Source: Bacillus_BD oryzisoli (lineage in GTDB: Bacteria > Bacillota > Bacilli > Bacillales > Cytobacillaceae). Taken from it: a stretch of 64,000 bases of DNA. A model generated the notes under the pieces. That model saw nothing but the letters and a program-made list of their open reading frames with translations, ran no database searches and was not told the origin of the DNA. The stretch lies in assembly GCF_036670025.1 (NCBI RefSeq), contig NZ_CP137640.1, forward strand, positions 5,056,001 through 5,120,000, read 5' to 3'. Shown here in pieces: positions 43,333-53,345 of the stretch (the stretch's first letter is position 1; every line of letters begins with the position of its first letter). The position numbers were made by a program, and so were the translations under genes.

Positions 43333-44169
43333 CTAAATCTTCGCCAGCACAATCCCAGCTAATGCAGATATAACCCCGATGACTTGATATATTTTAAGCC
43401 TTTCTTTATATAGCCAGCAGCTGCTAAGAACGACAACTAAACAACTCAAACTAACAATTGGGAATACAATACTCGCCACTCCTGTTTCCAGAGCAAAAAA
43501 ATAGCTGCTATATCCGACAACACTAAAGCATCCAATAATTGCCCCAAATTTCAACTCTGTCTGCTGCCATTTTTCCTTCATAATAAAGCTATTGATAATT
43601 AAATAAGCCGCACCACCGCCATACATACAAACCAATGTATTAATTGAATCAATATGTAAATGGGAAGACGTCTTCATCAGCACACCGAGTACACCAAACG
43701 ATCCAATCGATAATAAAACGCGGTACATCCACGGCTTATAATCCACTTTCACACCATTACCCGGTACATATTGGATGACAGCTGCAGAAGCAAGCATAAC
43801 CATAATGCCAACCCATTGAATGAGTGAAATGTGCTCGTGGAAAATAAGTGCTGCACTTAGAATGGGAATAACCGTATTTGTGCTAATCAGCGGCGAAGTT
43901 ATGCTCGCCGGCCCCTTTTCAAACGCCTTTGACATTTGAATATTCCCGTTTGCATTTAATATTCCGATGATGGCACCTAGTACAATCGTTAATCCATTAA
44001 ATGTTGCAAAACCTGCAGCGATTCCATAGCCAACCATTAATAAAAAAGCGACAAGGTAAAAGAAAAACTGCATATGCACCTTTGATAGTCCTTTTCCCGA
44101 AGTAACCTTGAAAATCATATTATTAATTCCAAAACAAACCATCGTCAATACTGCCGCTATAATCCACAT
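43333..44169 (-). CDS. EamA/DMT-family transporter
   Basis: A 278-residue protein with ten short hydrophobic helices in two EamA halves (first ending FEKGPASITSPLISTNTVIPILSA, second SYFFALETGVASIVFPIVSLSCLVVV followed by ERLKIYQVIG). This is the drug/metabolite transporter pattern, usually metabolite export or uptake. Substrate unknown. Confidence 0.88.
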   Translation of the reverse strand: MWIIAAVLTMVCFGINNMIFKVTSGKGLSKVHMQFFFYLVAFLLMVGYGIAAGFATFNGLTIVLGAIIGILNANGNIQMSKAFEKGPASITSPLISTNTVIPILSAALIFHEHISLIQWVGIMVMLASAAVIQYVPGNGVKVDYKPWMYRVLLSIGSFGVLGVLMKTSSHLHIDSINTLVCMYGGGAAYLIINSFIMKEKWQQTELKFGAIIGCFSVVGYSSYFFALETGVASIVFPIVSLSCLVVVLSSCWLYKERLKIYQVIGVISALAGIVLAKI

Positions 44170-44308
44170 TAAAATCCTTCTCTCATATTGATAGAATTAT
44201 TTTAATATAGATTTCTAGCATTTCAAGTGGTTTTTACAATTTAAAATAAGACCTTGTTTTAAAATTGTAATATCCAACTATTAAACAAGAAGTCAGATAT
44301 CCCAAATA

Positions 44309-46099
44309 CTATTGAAAATCATATTGCACAAAGGATAACAATGAATTTCTAAACTCTAATAATGGATCTTTTTTAATTTGGTCAAGCTGTTGCAGAAATT
44401 TTACGGAATTGGATATATAAGGACCTTTATTGATCATGATACAATCTGACCTTAATCCCGTATAAGCATCAGTTAACTCGGCCCTTAGCGGTATTCCGGT
44501 CTTATTCATTTGATTAAGAATACTGGTTGCCCATATAACGGGGGCATGTGCTGCCCGGCAAATTTCCAAGATTCCTTCCTGAGCCTTTGCCAACTGTTCG
44601 TAGCCAATTTCAATCGCTAAATCTCCCCTAGCAATCATGACTCCAAACAGATCCAAATTTACCCCTTCAAGAACAATTTTGGTTAAAGACAAAAGGGCGT
44701 ACTTTGTTTCTATTTTTGCAATGACACCGATTTTCCTCTCTGTATATTGATCCAAATACCCCTTCAATATTCGAATATCATTTGGATGATGGATAAATGA
44801 AATTCCGATTAAGTCAACAAATGGGATGATTTCAGCTAACATGGTAATATCCATTTTTGTAATAGCCGGAACACTTAAGAAAACCAATGAGTCTGGAAAA
44901 TTAACCCCTCTATCTGGTTTAATCGTTTCTACGTTATTTCTAGTAAGGATAATCTCTACATCTAAATAATGATCATTCACTTCCAATACTACGCCGCAGA
45001 TATTTCCATCATCAAAAAAGACCCTGTCTTTTGGTCTAACATTTCTTAATGCTTCCGGTAAGGTAATGCCAATAGAAGCTGGTTCCCCATTCATCGTTGG
45101 TTTTCCAAGATAATGATAGCTTTTATAAATACGTAAAATATCTCCCATTTTCACTTTAATTGTTACTGGTCCCTCCAATAGATTTGTTAGTTTGCTCTTC
45201 TTGTCAGGACTCAGTTCGACAATCGTTTCCCCATTTAAGATGGCCGATTTATTTAATTCAACTTTTAAGCATGCTGGGCTAACGATTTCTAGTATCGTGA
45301 AAAATCGTTTTCTTCCTTTAGCGTCAGTAAAATGAATAATCTGACCGGCAGCAGCATTCGTGAATTCATCGATATTTATTTTTATAACAAAACCATCTTT
45401 AATAGGATTCTCATGACTTTTTTGACTCATTAAATAACCCACTGCGGAGGTTTTTTTCGTATTGATTTTTAATGGAACTTTGATTTTCCTTAAATCACCA
45501 ACGCGAATTTTAGGGCCTGGGAGGTCCATGTATATCTTGCATGTTCTATCTTGTGTTTCAAATCCCAGCTCTTCTTCTGCCGCACGAATGCCCTCAACCA
45601 ACTTTTTCCATACAGAATGATCACGAGCTAAGTTTATTCTGGCAATAGTCATTCCAGCCCTTAGTAAATCTTTGAATATTTCCGGTGTGTCCAACATCGT
45701 TTTATCTAAAGTGACCATGATGGAGATGGGATCCTCTTCCGATTTTCCTAATAACTCCTGATTTCGCTGATTTTTAAGGTATACGGCATGTTCGATATCA
45801 ATATAATGATCATTCTGCCGTTGATTTGGAGACAAATGGCTGATTATTTTATTCAAGGAATACAAAACATGGGGACTCATCATTTGTATAGATGAAAATC
45901 CTTCTTGTACTAAAAAAGAATCGAGTGCCGGATTTAAAAATCTTTGTAAGGCTAAAAACGCACATAAATTTTGCTTACTTGCATCCGTCATATCGATCTG
46001 GTGGCTATTAGAAAGATCAAATAAAGAATCTTCAATTTCATCGCGTAATTGAATAAGTTGATCAATCAATTCATTTTTATGGTTTGAAATTTTCTCCAT
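44309..46099 (-). CDS. Atypical pyruvate kinase-family protein
   Basis: A 596-residue protein. About 130 N-terminal residues have no recognised match. A pyruvate kinase barrel follows: ISIMVTLDKTML..GMTIARINLARD, YMDLPGPKIRVG, GVIAKIETKYALL, VMIARGDLAIEIGYEQL, APVIWATSIL. The Arg/Asn (ARIN), Lys (AKIE), Asp (RGDL) and Thr (WAT) active-site residues are kept, but FSHG becomes LARD and DTKGPEIR becomes DLPGPKIR. The B domain is enlarged by about 70 residues, and the C-terminal allosteric domain of normal pyruvate kinase is missing (only about 50 residues follow DAYTGLRSDCIMINKGPY). Start 46099 chosen for GAGGTG; the GTG at 46108 lies inside it. Not the housekeeping enzyme; activity unknown. Confidence 0.8.
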   Translation of the reverse strand: MEKISNHKNELIDQLIQLRDEIEDSLFDLSNSHQIDMTDASKQNLCAFLALQRFLNPALDSFLVQEGFSSIQMMSPHVLYSLNKIISHLSPNQRQNDHYIDIEHAVYLKNQRNQELLGKSEEDPISIMVTLDKTMLDTPEIFKDLLRAGMTIARINLARDHSVWKKLVEGIRAAEEELGFETQDRTCKIYMDLPGPKIRVGDLRKIKVPLKINTKKTSAVGYLMSQKSHENPIKDGFVIKINIDEFTNAAAGQIIHFTDAKGRKRFFTILEIVSPACLKVELNKSAILNGETIVELSPDKKSKLTNLLEGPVTIKVKMGDILRIYKSYHYLGKPTMNGEPASIGITLPEALRNVRPKDRVFFDDGNICGVVLEVNDHYLDVEIILTRNNVETIKPDRGVNFPDSLVFLSVPAITKMDITMLAEIIPFVDLIGISFIHHPNDIRILKGYLDQYTERKIGVIAKIETKYALLSLTKIVLEGVNLDLFGVMIARGDLAIEIGYEQLAKAQEGILEICRAAHAPVIWATSILNQMNKTGIPLRAELTDAYTGLRSDCIMINKGPYISNSVKFLQQLDQIKKDPLLEFRNSLLSFVQYDFQ

Positions 46100-46181
46100 A
46101 CAGGTCACCTCATTTCATTAATTTATGCTTTTCTTTTTTAAAGGTGACCTTGGTTAGGAATGCTGAGATACGCAGAAACGC

Positions 46182-46303
46182 GGGGACGGTTCTGACGGCA
46201 TGTTGCGTGGATATTCTTGTGAATCAAGATATTTTGAGGAGTGTCTGACACTTAGCACCAAAACTACATATTTTGACAAAAACCGGGTGGTCACAGTGAC
46301 CAA
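46182..46303. repeat. Composite of three dispersed repeats upstream of the germination operon
   Basis: GGGGACGGTTCT (46182-46193); TTGCGTGG...GAGGAGTGTCTGACACTTAGCA (46203-46259), which is closely repeated at 52671-52727; and GGTCACAGTGACC (46289-46301), a perfect palindrome apart from its centre. Confidence 0.7.
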
Positions 46304-46365
46304 TGCATAATTTGGAAACACAAACAAAACCTAACAACAGTGGTAATTTATTTGGTGGTGTTTCA

Positions 46366-47451
46366 ATGCAATTTTCTCGGGCCCAATTATTTTTCGTTCT
46401 TATCCTTTATATTGGCATTTCCAATCATGTGCTCATTTTGCCTCATTTGCTCACAACAGGAAAACGGGATGCATGGCTATGCTCATTGATTGCCTATGTT
46501 TTCTTACTGTTATGGGGAATGATCCTTTATTTGATTATGAAAAAAAATCATCAGCGCCTATGTCTTTATGACTGGATCAAAGCACGTACGGGGGCAGTGA
46601 TTTCACGCTTTTTCATTGGCATCCTTACGGCTTATGTTTTTGCGATTAGTGCGATTTCTTTTTATGATTTAATTCAATCCATTAATATTTATTTTCTGCC
46701 GCGGACGCCATCCTTTATTGTGATGCTGCCTTTCCTGATGATTAGTGCTTGGTCAGCCTATAGCGGCTTAAAGTCGATTGTCTATGTTTCAGCGGTTTTA
46801 TTACCGATTGTTTGGGCGCTGGGAATGTTCGTCGCTTTGTTTACTTTTCCAGAAAAAAATTATTCCTATCTTTTCCCTGTCCTGGTTAATGGCTACCCTC
46901 CCATAATAAAAGGGACAATCATCATTCTTGGGGGCAGCGCCGATTTACTTGTGCTGTTACTTCTTCAGCACCATTTAAAAAAATCGTTTTCGTTGATGAA
47001 TATTTTCTCTCTGATCACGATTTTAGTAGGTCTTATTCTTGGCCCTACTACGGGGACCTTGTCTTCATTCGGACCGGCATTGGCAGCTGATATGCGGTTC
47101 CCCGCCTTTGAACAATGGCGTCTCATCACCTTAGGGGAATATATTTCCCATGTTGACTTCTTGGCGATGTTTCAATTATTAAGCGGTGAGATCATCCGAA
47201 TTTCATTAGGTCTTTACCTGCTTTCGGATATGATTAAAGGCCACCTACAAGTCTCGAAAAAGAAGCATGTGTTTGTCGCCGCTTCCCTACTTTTAGGATT
47301 ATTGACCTTAATTCCGTTAAGTGATATGTGGGTGCAAACCCTCATCGGAAGATACTTTTATCCAACCGCTATGATAAATGCTGCGGCCATTTCATTGGCA
47401 TTATTGATCATCAGCTATTTGCCAATGAAGAAAGGAAACCAAAACATATGA
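46366..47451 (+). CDS. Spore germination protein, GerAB/GerKB family (endospore germinant receptor B subunit)
   Basis: A 361-residue membrane protein with about ten helices, APC-like fold: FSRAQLFFVLILYIGISNHVLILPHLL at the N-terminus is typical of GerB subunits. It binds the germinant in the spore inner membrane. A longer frame to 46303 exists but would run into the TCACAGTGA repeat and has no ribosome site; ATG 46366 follows GGTGG. It overlaps the next gene (ATGA). Order B-A-C differs from the common A-B-C order. Confidence 0.88.
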   Translation: MQFSRAQLFFVLILYIGISNHVLILPHLLTTGKRDAWLCSLIAYVFLLLWGMILYLIMKKNHQRLCLYDWIKARTGAVISRFFIGILTAYVFAISAISFYDLIQSINIYFLPRTPSFIVMLPFLMISAWSAYSGLKSIVYVSAVLLPIVWALGMFVALFTFPEKNYSYLFPVLVNGYPPIIKGTIIILGGSADLLVLLLLQHHLKKSFSLMNIFSLITILVGLILGPTTGTLSSFGPALAADMRFPAFEQWRLITLGEYISHVDFLAMFQLLSGEIIRISLGLYLLSDMIKGHLQVSKKKHVFVAASLLLGLLTLIPLSDMWVQTLIGRYFYPTAMINAAAISLALLIISYLPMKKGNQNI

Positions 47452-48878
47452 ACCTGAAACAATTAGACCAACTTTTAGCAAAGGAAACGTTGACTTGCGA
47501 TGAGATAAAAAGCTTTTTTCGCCATTATGCAGATATTGAATTTATTCCAATTGAAAATGACGATCATCTCCAAGCGTTTTACTGCAAAGGGATGCTTGAT
47601 TCCACACAGTTAAATGAGTATTTTAACCGCATACTTTTAAGTATAGGGAGAGAAGAACCACGTCGTCGTTCTGAATTGCTGCCTCCTGTTCAGCATATTA
47701 AAAGCATGAATGAAATGGTCAATCTTGTGTTTTCAGGTTCGCTGATTGTATTTAGGGAGGGGACACCATTTTTTCATGTGTTTGATATAAGCAAGGTACC
47801 ACATCGAGATCCGCAGGAATCGAATACAGAGGTTTCAATTAAGGGACCGAAGGATAGTTTTACCGAGGAGATGAATGTAAACATCTCCTTGATCCGGAAA
47901 CGAATGAAATCCGAACAACTTTATTGCGAAGCCTTTACCATAGGTTCGCTGAGTAAAACCGAGGTATCTCTGCTTTATTTAAATGACAAAGCCAATCAGG
48001 AGATTATTGAAGAAGTCAGGAAGCGACTCGCCGACTTTCAAGGAGAAAGCGTTATAAGCAGTGGTCAATTGGAGCAATGGCTTGCCGATCGCTCGTTTTC
48101 TTTATTTCCCTTACTCGATTATGTGACACGTCCAGATTTTGTCATTGAAAGCATGCTGCGCGGACGATTTATTATCATTGTGAATGGGTCACCCTCTGTA
48201 TTAATTGGGCCCATCAATGTTTTTGAGCTAATTAAATCGCCTGAAGATGTTCATTTTCCTTACTATCTGGTTTGGTTTGAACGTTTTATTCGGATTGTCG
48301 GCTTAGTCATAGCCATTTTTCTGCCGGGACTTTGGGTGTCACTGGCTTCGGTCAATATGGACCAGCTGCCGTTTTCCCTATTAGCCACTGTTGTTGTCTC
48401 ACGTGAAGGATTGCCTTTACCCGTCGGTCTGGAAGCGATTTTTATTCTTGGGTTGTTTGAGGTGTTAAGAGAAGCGGGAATTCGCATGCCGACCGTACTG
48501 GGTCAAACGGTTTCAATTGTCGGCGGGCTCATTATCGGTGAGGCTGCCATTCAAGCAGGGCTTGCTTCCCCAACGATGATTGTTGTCATTGCGTTAACAG
48601 CAGTCGCGAGCTACACGCTTGTGAATCAATCTTTAGTCGGAACCGTGAGTATCCTCCGCCTCTATACCCTATTATTATCTATTTTTTTAGGGGTGTATGG
48701 GCTTTTTATTGGATTCCTTAGCATTCTTATTTATCTTTCTCAATTGGAGTCATTTAAAATCGCTTATCTCGAACCCATTGCCTCGTTAACATTCAAAGAA
48801 TATTTAGCAGCTTTATTTGTGGATCCATTTGATCGAAAAAAATTTGGCATTTCATTTATTCAGAAGCGGAGAAAATAG
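47448..48878 (+). CDS. Spore germination protein, GerAA/GerKA family (A subunit)
   Basis: A 476-residue protein: soluble N-terminal half (about 1-260) and four to six helices from about 275. The conserved DYVTRPDFVIESMLRGRFIIIVNGSP, SREGLPLPVGLEAIFILGLFEVLREAGIRMP and EYLAALFVDPFDRKKF segments are characteristic of GerA subunits. The start at 47448 overlaps the B-subunit stop; upstream frame is a shadow. Confidence 0.93.
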   Translation: MNLKQLDQLLAKETLTCDEIKSFFRHYADIEFIPIENDDHLQAFYCKGMLDSTQLNEYFNRILLSIGREEPRRRSELLPPVQHIKSMNEMVNLVFSGSLIVFREGTPFFHVFDISKVPHRDPQESNTEVSIKGPKDSFTEEMNVNISLIRKRMKSEQLYCEAFTIGSLSKTEVSLLYLNDKANQEIIEEVRKRLADFQGESVISSGQLEQWLADRSFSLFPLLDYVTRPDFVIESMLRGRFIIIVNGSPSVLIGPINVFELIKSPEDVHFPYYLVWFERFIRIVGLVIAIFLPGLWVSLASVNMDQLPFSLLATVVVSREGLPLPVGLEAIFILGLFEVLREAGIRMPTVLGQTVSIVGGLIIGEAAIQAGLASPTMIVVIALTAVASYTLVNQSLVGTVSILRLYTLLLSIFLGVYGLFIGFLSILIYLSQLESFKIAYLEPIASLTFKEYLAALFVDPFDRKKFGISFIQKRRK

Positions 48879-48879
48879 T

Positions 48880-50049
48880 ATGAAACAAACATCCATCATG
48901 CTTTTTTGTACCATTCTTTTTCTTTGTCTATCGCTTGTAACAGGCTGTGACCATGATATCGGCAGCATCGAAAATCAAAACTTTGGCACCGCCATCGGTG
49001 TCGACTATCAAGATGGGGAATATTATGTCTATATTCAAATGATAGGCTTGAGCTCTGTTGCAAAAAGTGCAGACGGTGAAAAAGCGCCGGCAGAGGTTTA
49101 TGTGTCCAAGACGAACGGGGAAACATTTATCGATGCGTTTTTTAAAGCTTATCATACCGCGCAGGAACGAATTCTATGGGCACATGTCACGGCCATTGTT
49201 GTAAGCGAAGCCGCGCTGGAAAAAGGAATGGACAGTATCTTTGATGGATTAACGCGTTATTATGAGTTCCGGCCAACACCATGGATGTTCGCAACCAAAA
49301 GTTCCATGGTCGATATCCTTTCTTCTACTGGATTTTTTAATCAAAGCTCATTAAAAACGATTTTGCACAACCCGAAAAATTCATATGAACAAAGCTCGAC
49401 GATCAGGCCTGTAAAACTAAACCAATTTGCTCGGGACTTTTTTGAACCTGGACGCACCACTTATATTCCTTCACTCAAGCTTGATGACACACAATGGAAG
49501 AAAAATAAAAAGAATGAGATAAAATTAGCTATCGATGGTGCGTTTTTTCTAAGTAATCAAAAGTACAAAGGCTATTTTCCCTATGAAAAATTAAAAGGGA
49601 TGCGTTGGCTGAATCCTAAAACGGAACGTGCTTCTATCCTATTACCAAATAAACAAAAACCTGAATTTCTTGCGGTGCTTGAAGACCAAATGGTAAAAAT
49701 CCAACCCGAAAAACAAAACGGAAACGTTCGCTTTACTATCCTCTACCTTGCCAATGGGATTATAAGTAATCGCATGAAGAACAACACGATCAACGCTACT
49801 GCCATGGAGGATTACGTAAAAAAAGGGATCATTTCTGAAGTGAGGCAATTATATCAATTGGGATTAGAACATGACATTGATTTTTTGAACTTAGAGCACC
49901 AGCTGTACAGATACTATCATTCGGATTGGAAACAGTTAAAAGCTCAGGATACCAAGCTCCGTGAAGATAGCTTAAAGTCCATTGAAGCGCATATCTCGCT
50001 AGAACATTCAGGTTCATTTAAAAACCGGAAAATTACAATTAAGGAATGA
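48880..50049 (+). CDS. Spore germination lipoprotein, Ger(x)C family (C subunit)
   Basis: A 389-residue lipoprotein. Lipobox LVTGC with Cys23 as acyl site. Then the GerC pattern NQNFGTAIGVDYQDGEYYVYIQMI, WAHVTAIVVSEAALEKGMDSIFDGLTRYYEFRPTPW. Anchored to the outer face of the spore inner membrane and needed for receptor function. Start 48880 has GGAG 8 bases upstream, one base past the A-subunit stop. Last gene of the operon. Confidence 0.93.
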   Translation: MKQTSIMLFCTILFLCLSLVTGCDHDIGSIENQNFGTAIGVDYQDGEYYVYIQMIGLSSVAKSADGEKAPAEVYVSKTNGETFIDAFFKAYHTAQERILWAHVTAIVVSEAALEKGMDSIFDGLTRYYEFRPTPWMFATKSSMVDILSSTGFFNQSSLKTILHNPKNSYEQSSTIRPVKLNQFARDFFEPGRTTYIPSLKLDDTQWKKNKKNEIKLAIDGAFFLSNQKYKGYFPYEKLKGMRWLNPKTERASILLPNKQKPEFLAVLEDQMVKIQPEKQNGNVRFTILYLANGIISNRMKNNTINATAMEDYVKKGIISEVRQLYQLGLEHDIDFLNLEHQLYRYYHSDWKQLKAQDTKLREDSLKSIEAHISLEHSGSFKNRKITIKE

Positions 50050-50402
50050 TTGTTGTTGGGGCAAGGCTGGTCTTCTTGAGGTTTCCAATGAAAGCGAGAG
50101 GTCTAGTGTGTGAGCCTCTGTCACAGTGGTTCAATCCTTTTCTTTTATATAATTAAACTACCTATAGGTTTCAAATTAAGGGAATATTAAAAAAAGGTAC
50201 TATTTTATCATTCAATTTTTGTCACATGAACTTTCTAAAATCGAAAAAACCATCCGAAGATTTTATAAATCTAAGGATGGTTTTTTTAAACTTTGTCGCG
50301 GGATAAGAGCGAAGGTACCGCAACCCAATATACTTGATAAAGGGCAGACACTAAGCATCCGACAATTCACGTTTAGTGGGTCGAGGTGCCGTCCCCGTGT
50401 AC
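50050..50402. other. Intergenic region with terminator and repeats
   Basis: 350 bp between convergent genes. Contains the terminator at 50243-50287, a GACACTAAGCA word (cf. GACACTTAGCA at 46247) and the GGGTCGAGGTGCCGTCCCCG repeat at 50378-50402 abutting the chemoreceptor stop. Confidence 0.6.
50243..50287 (+). terminator. Terminator of the germination operon
   Basis: AACCATCC..AGATTT / AAATCT..GGATGGTT stem with A6 before and T7 after; works in both directions. Confidence 0.92.
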
Positions 50403-52379
50403 TTAATACTTAAACTGAGAAACAGCTCCATATAATTCATCTGCCATAGTGGAAAGTTTCTTTGCGGAGGTTGAAATTTCCTCCAAGGAAGCAATTTGTT
50501 CTTCAGTTGAGGCTGCTACCTCTTCTGAAGTAGCTGCATTTTCTTGAGCAATGGCGGAAAGCTCATTAGCAATGCCGGTTACCTCTTGAACGGCAGCTGC
50601 CATTTGTTCGGCTGCTGCTGAAACCTCTTGCATTTGTGGAGCCATTTCTTTAGTAGAATGAATAATTTTATTAAATTTATCGATGGCATCCCGAGAAATC
50701 TGGACGCCGCTTTGAACATCTGACATCACTTGTGTCATTATATTGAAGGACTTTTCCGTATCGTGTTGAATTCTCTCAATAATTGAATAGATTTCTTTTG
50801 CGTAATGCTGGGATTGTTCTGCTAGTTTACGAACTTCATCAGCGACTACCGTAAAGCCTTTTCCATGTTCACCTGCACGGGCTGCCTCAATCGCTGCATT
50901 TAATGCAAGTAAATTCGTTTGATCGGCAATGCCGGTAATGACATCGACAATTGAATTCACTTCCTTTGAACGTTCATTTAACGTTTTAATCACAAGGTTC
51001 GATTGAGTCACTGTCTCATAAATCGATTGCATTTGATTTACGGTATCCTGTACCGCTTTACCTCCATCCTCCGCATATTGTGAAGCATGATGGGAAAGCT
51101 CTGATACCTTCGCCGAGTTTTCAGCGATTCTCATGACACCTTGTGAAACTTCATGTAAGGATTGTGTGTTTTCTTCCATCTTATATGTTTGTTTTTCGGC
51201 ACTGGACGAAACCTCTTGAATCGCTGTAGCCACCTGTTCAGATGTTATGCCTGTTTGGTAAGCATTGGTAGACAATTCCTCTGAAGCATCCGTCACATGC
51301 ATGGCGCTCTTTTCTATTTTTTGCACGAGATTCCGAAGGCTGCCCTGCATTTCATTAAACGCATGACCTAACGCTCCAATTTCATCATTCGTTTTGATAT
51401 CAATTGGTTCGGTTAAATCTCCCTGACTGATGGTAATTGCTTTTTCCTTAATCGCATTGAGTGGTCGAATAATCGATTTTATAATAAATAGAACAGCTAA
51501 CGAACCAATTAAGACAGAGGCGATCATGACGATGATCGTCGTTTTGAGAATGGTGGCAGCACGCTCACTAATTTCTTTGGAGACGAGGTTTCCTCCCAAT
51601 TTCCAGCCTGTTAGATCATTCGTCATAAAACTCATGATTTTCTGTTCACCGTTTAAAGTATATGTAAACTCCCCTTTTTCTTTTTCATATAGTTTATTGT
51701 AAAACTCTTCGGCTGCTTCAATTCCTCCAGCATTTTCAGGGTGAGAAATAAATTTTTTATTTCCGTCTAATAGAAGTGCGTAGCCGCCTTCCCCAATTTT
51801 CACTTGGTTAGTTAAGTCCTGCAAGTACTTTAAATCAATATCGACCGCCATCACGCCCGAGCCATCCGCAGTGGCTTTTGAAATAGTCACGACCATTCCG
51901 TCCGTACTGGCTGAAATATATGGCGGCGAGATCACCGCTTCACCTCTCTGAACCATAGACTCTTGATACCAAGGTCGTTTTCTTGGATCATAATCAGCGT
52001 CCATCGCCACATTAGGTTCTTGAATAAATTCCCCTTTTTCATTACCTACATAGATGTTAGTAACCTCCGGATGGGTTTGGATATATTGATCAAATTTCAG
52101 CCGTAAGTCCGTTACATTGGTTTCCTGATCGAGTTGAGAAGCACTAATTTGCGAAAAGTGCTCGACGTTTTGAATTTTAGATTCCATTTCATTATTTATT
52201 GTAGTATTTAATAAATTTAAATAGTCATCGATTCCCGCCAATACTTCACGTTCAACTGTATCTTTGGCGGTTGTAAAAGATAAAACACCTACAATGAGAA
52301 TGGGAATAATTAAAATAAGGGCAAAAGCTAACGTTAATTTCGTTCTAATATGGTTGATTTTACTAAAGAATGTTTTCAT
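50403..52379 (-). CDS. Methyl-accepting chemotaxis protein with dCache sensor
   Basis: A 658-residue receptor. Helix 1 (about 13-36), extracellular double-Cache domain (about 40-275) with YDPRKRPWYQ, PPYISAS and MAVDIDLKY, helix 2 (about 282-304), HAMP (305-360), and signalling domain with the hairpin tip ITGIADQTNLLALNAAIEAARAGEHGKGF. The spaced Tyr/Arg/Trp/Tyr/Asp set in the Cache domain fits the amino-acid-binding dCache motif, as in McpB/McpC of B. subtilis. The gene is single; the end abuts a dispersed repeat. Confidence 0.94.
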   Translation of the reverse strand: MKTFFSKINHIRTKLTLAFALILIIPILIVGVLSFTTAKDTVEREVLAGIDDYLNLLNTTINNEMESKIQNVEHFSQISASQLDQETNVTDLRLKFDQYIQTHPEVTNIYVGNEKGEFIQEPNVAMDADYDPRKRPWYQESMVQRGEAVISPPYISASTDGMVVTISKATADGSGVMAVDIDLKYLQDLTNQVKIGEGGYALLLDGNKKFISHPENAGGIEAAEEFYNKLYEKEKGEFTYTLNGEQKIMSFMTNDLTGWKLGGNLVSKEISERAATILKTTIIVMIASVLIGSLAVLFIIKSIIRPLNAIKEKAITISQGDLTEPIDIKTNDEIGALGHAFNEMQGSLRNLVQKIEKSAMHVTDASEELSTNAYQTGITSEQVATAIQEVSSSAEKQTYKMEENTQSLHEVSQGVMRIAENSAKVSELSHHASQYAEDGGKAVQDTVNQMQSIYETVTQSNLVIKTLNERSKEVNSIVDVITGIADQTNLLALNAAIEAARAGEHGKGFTVVADEVRKLAEQSQHYAKEIYSIIERIQHDTEKSFNIMTQVMSDVQSGVQISRDAIDKFNKIIHSTKEMAPQMQEVSAAAEQMAAAVQEVTGIANELSAIAQENAATSEEVAASTEEQIASLEEISTSAKKLSTMADELYGAVSQFKY

Positions 52380-52670
52380 CTTGTTGTCCTCTTCTTTTTA
52401 ACTTATTTACTAGAATATGTATAAAATGTGGGTATTGATTAAGTGATTTTTTATAACAAACGTTAAAGATCTAAAAGATTTACAAAATCTCACACCCTTC
52501 CTTTTACCTATAAAAAACAGTAATAAACTCCAATAAATATAGACCTTTTTATCTATCTATATATGAATCATATATATTTTGTCTAATAAGTTCAATAGGA
52601 AACAGTGACGGGTCGTGGGGACAGGTACCCAGTGATCAAAGAAGCACCGGAACGGAGCTGACGTTTCTTT

Positions 52671-52727
52671 TTGCGTGGAATATTCATGTGAAATAAGATA
52701 ATTCGAGGAGTGTCTGGCACTTAGCAA
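52671..52727. repeat. 57-bp dispersed repeat, second copy
   Basis: TTGCGTGGAATATTCATGTG and onward to TTAGCAA, about 80 percent identical by eye to 46203-46259. Confidence 0.7.
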
Positions 52728-52767
52728 TTAGGACAGTTTTCTGGTTGCCAAAGAAAAAAATACTAAA

Positions 52768-52817
52768 ATTAAAAAATAGGTGATCATAGTGCAGTAGAAC
52801 ACTTTGACCACCTATTT
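52768..52817 (-). terminator. Terminator of the small membrane protein gene
   Basis: AAATAGGTGaTCAtAGTG (52774-52791) pairs with CACTtTGAcCACCTATTT (52800-52817); T-run on the minus strand. Confidence 0.85.
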
Positions 52818-52883
52818 CAATTCATTCATCTCCCTTTTTTCCGTTCGGATATTTTCATTAAACATAAATAATGATAGGCCAAA

Positions 52884-53345
52884 TTATAAACCGAAACGCA
52901 TTAATACCATGAAAATAAAAATCAATAGCATGAATAATAATTCAATCATGATGAAAAGTTTTATTTTTGATAACTGTTTTGTGAATTCTGGTGTTTCTGG
53001 GAGAATGTATTTAAGTTTGCGCTCTGCGGGATTGATCACTCCCACCCCCCAATAAAGAAGCAAGCATGTAAACACTATTGAAGCAATCCAAGTCCACCCA
53101 TAAGGTGTGGAAAGTTGGTCCAAGACCCCAGTAGCAATGCCAAGGATGATCCCTGAGATGATCGTCAAGATACTGACTGGAAATAATACGCGGCCAGCGC
53201 GTTTGCCAAGTGGTTCCATCACTGCGAATTGATACCGTGGTTCGAGACTTGAAATGACCGGCATCAGGATGAAATCCGCAAATAAAACGGAACCAAACCA
53301 GAAGATACTACACAAAACATGAAATACCAGCAATACGATCAACAT
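52884..53345 (-). CDS. Four-helix membrane protein (CopD-like/DUF2269-like)
   Basis: A 153-residue protein with four hydrophobic helices. HVLCSIFWFGSVLFADFILMP at the N-terminus and WTWIASIVFTCLLLYWGVGVI resemble CopD/DUF2269-type membrane proteins. The start at 53345 follows GGAGGTG by 6 bases. No neighbour suggests a role; heme or copper-related function is only a family guess. Confidence 0.7.
   Translation of the reverse strand: MLIVLLVFHVLCSIFWFGSVLFADFILMPVISSLEPRYQFAVMEPLGKRAGRVLFPVSILTIISGIILGIATGVLDQLSTPYGWTWIASIVFTCLLLYWGVGVINPAERKLKYILPETPEFTKQLSKIKLFIMIELLFMLLIFIFMVLMRFGL

Larger units (their letters stand above)
52380..52883. other. Intergenic region with dispersed repeats and a terminator
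   Basis: About 500 bp. Inverted CCTGTCCCC repeat copy at 52611-52634, TTGCGTGG...GTGTCTGGCACTTAGCA copy at 52671-52727, and the terminator at 52768-52817. No gene seen. Confidence 0.6.

Noticed and set aside
44235..44273. TACAATTTaAAA / TTTTAAAATTGTA hairpin as terminator of the pyruvate kinase-like gene
   Set aside because: On the minus strand it is followed by A-rich rather than T-rich sequence; weak AT stem, so not called.
46303..46365. Upstream extension of the germination B subunit
   Set aside because: The added 21 residues read through a TCACAGTGA repeat and lack a ribosome site; ATG 46366 aligns with family N-termini.
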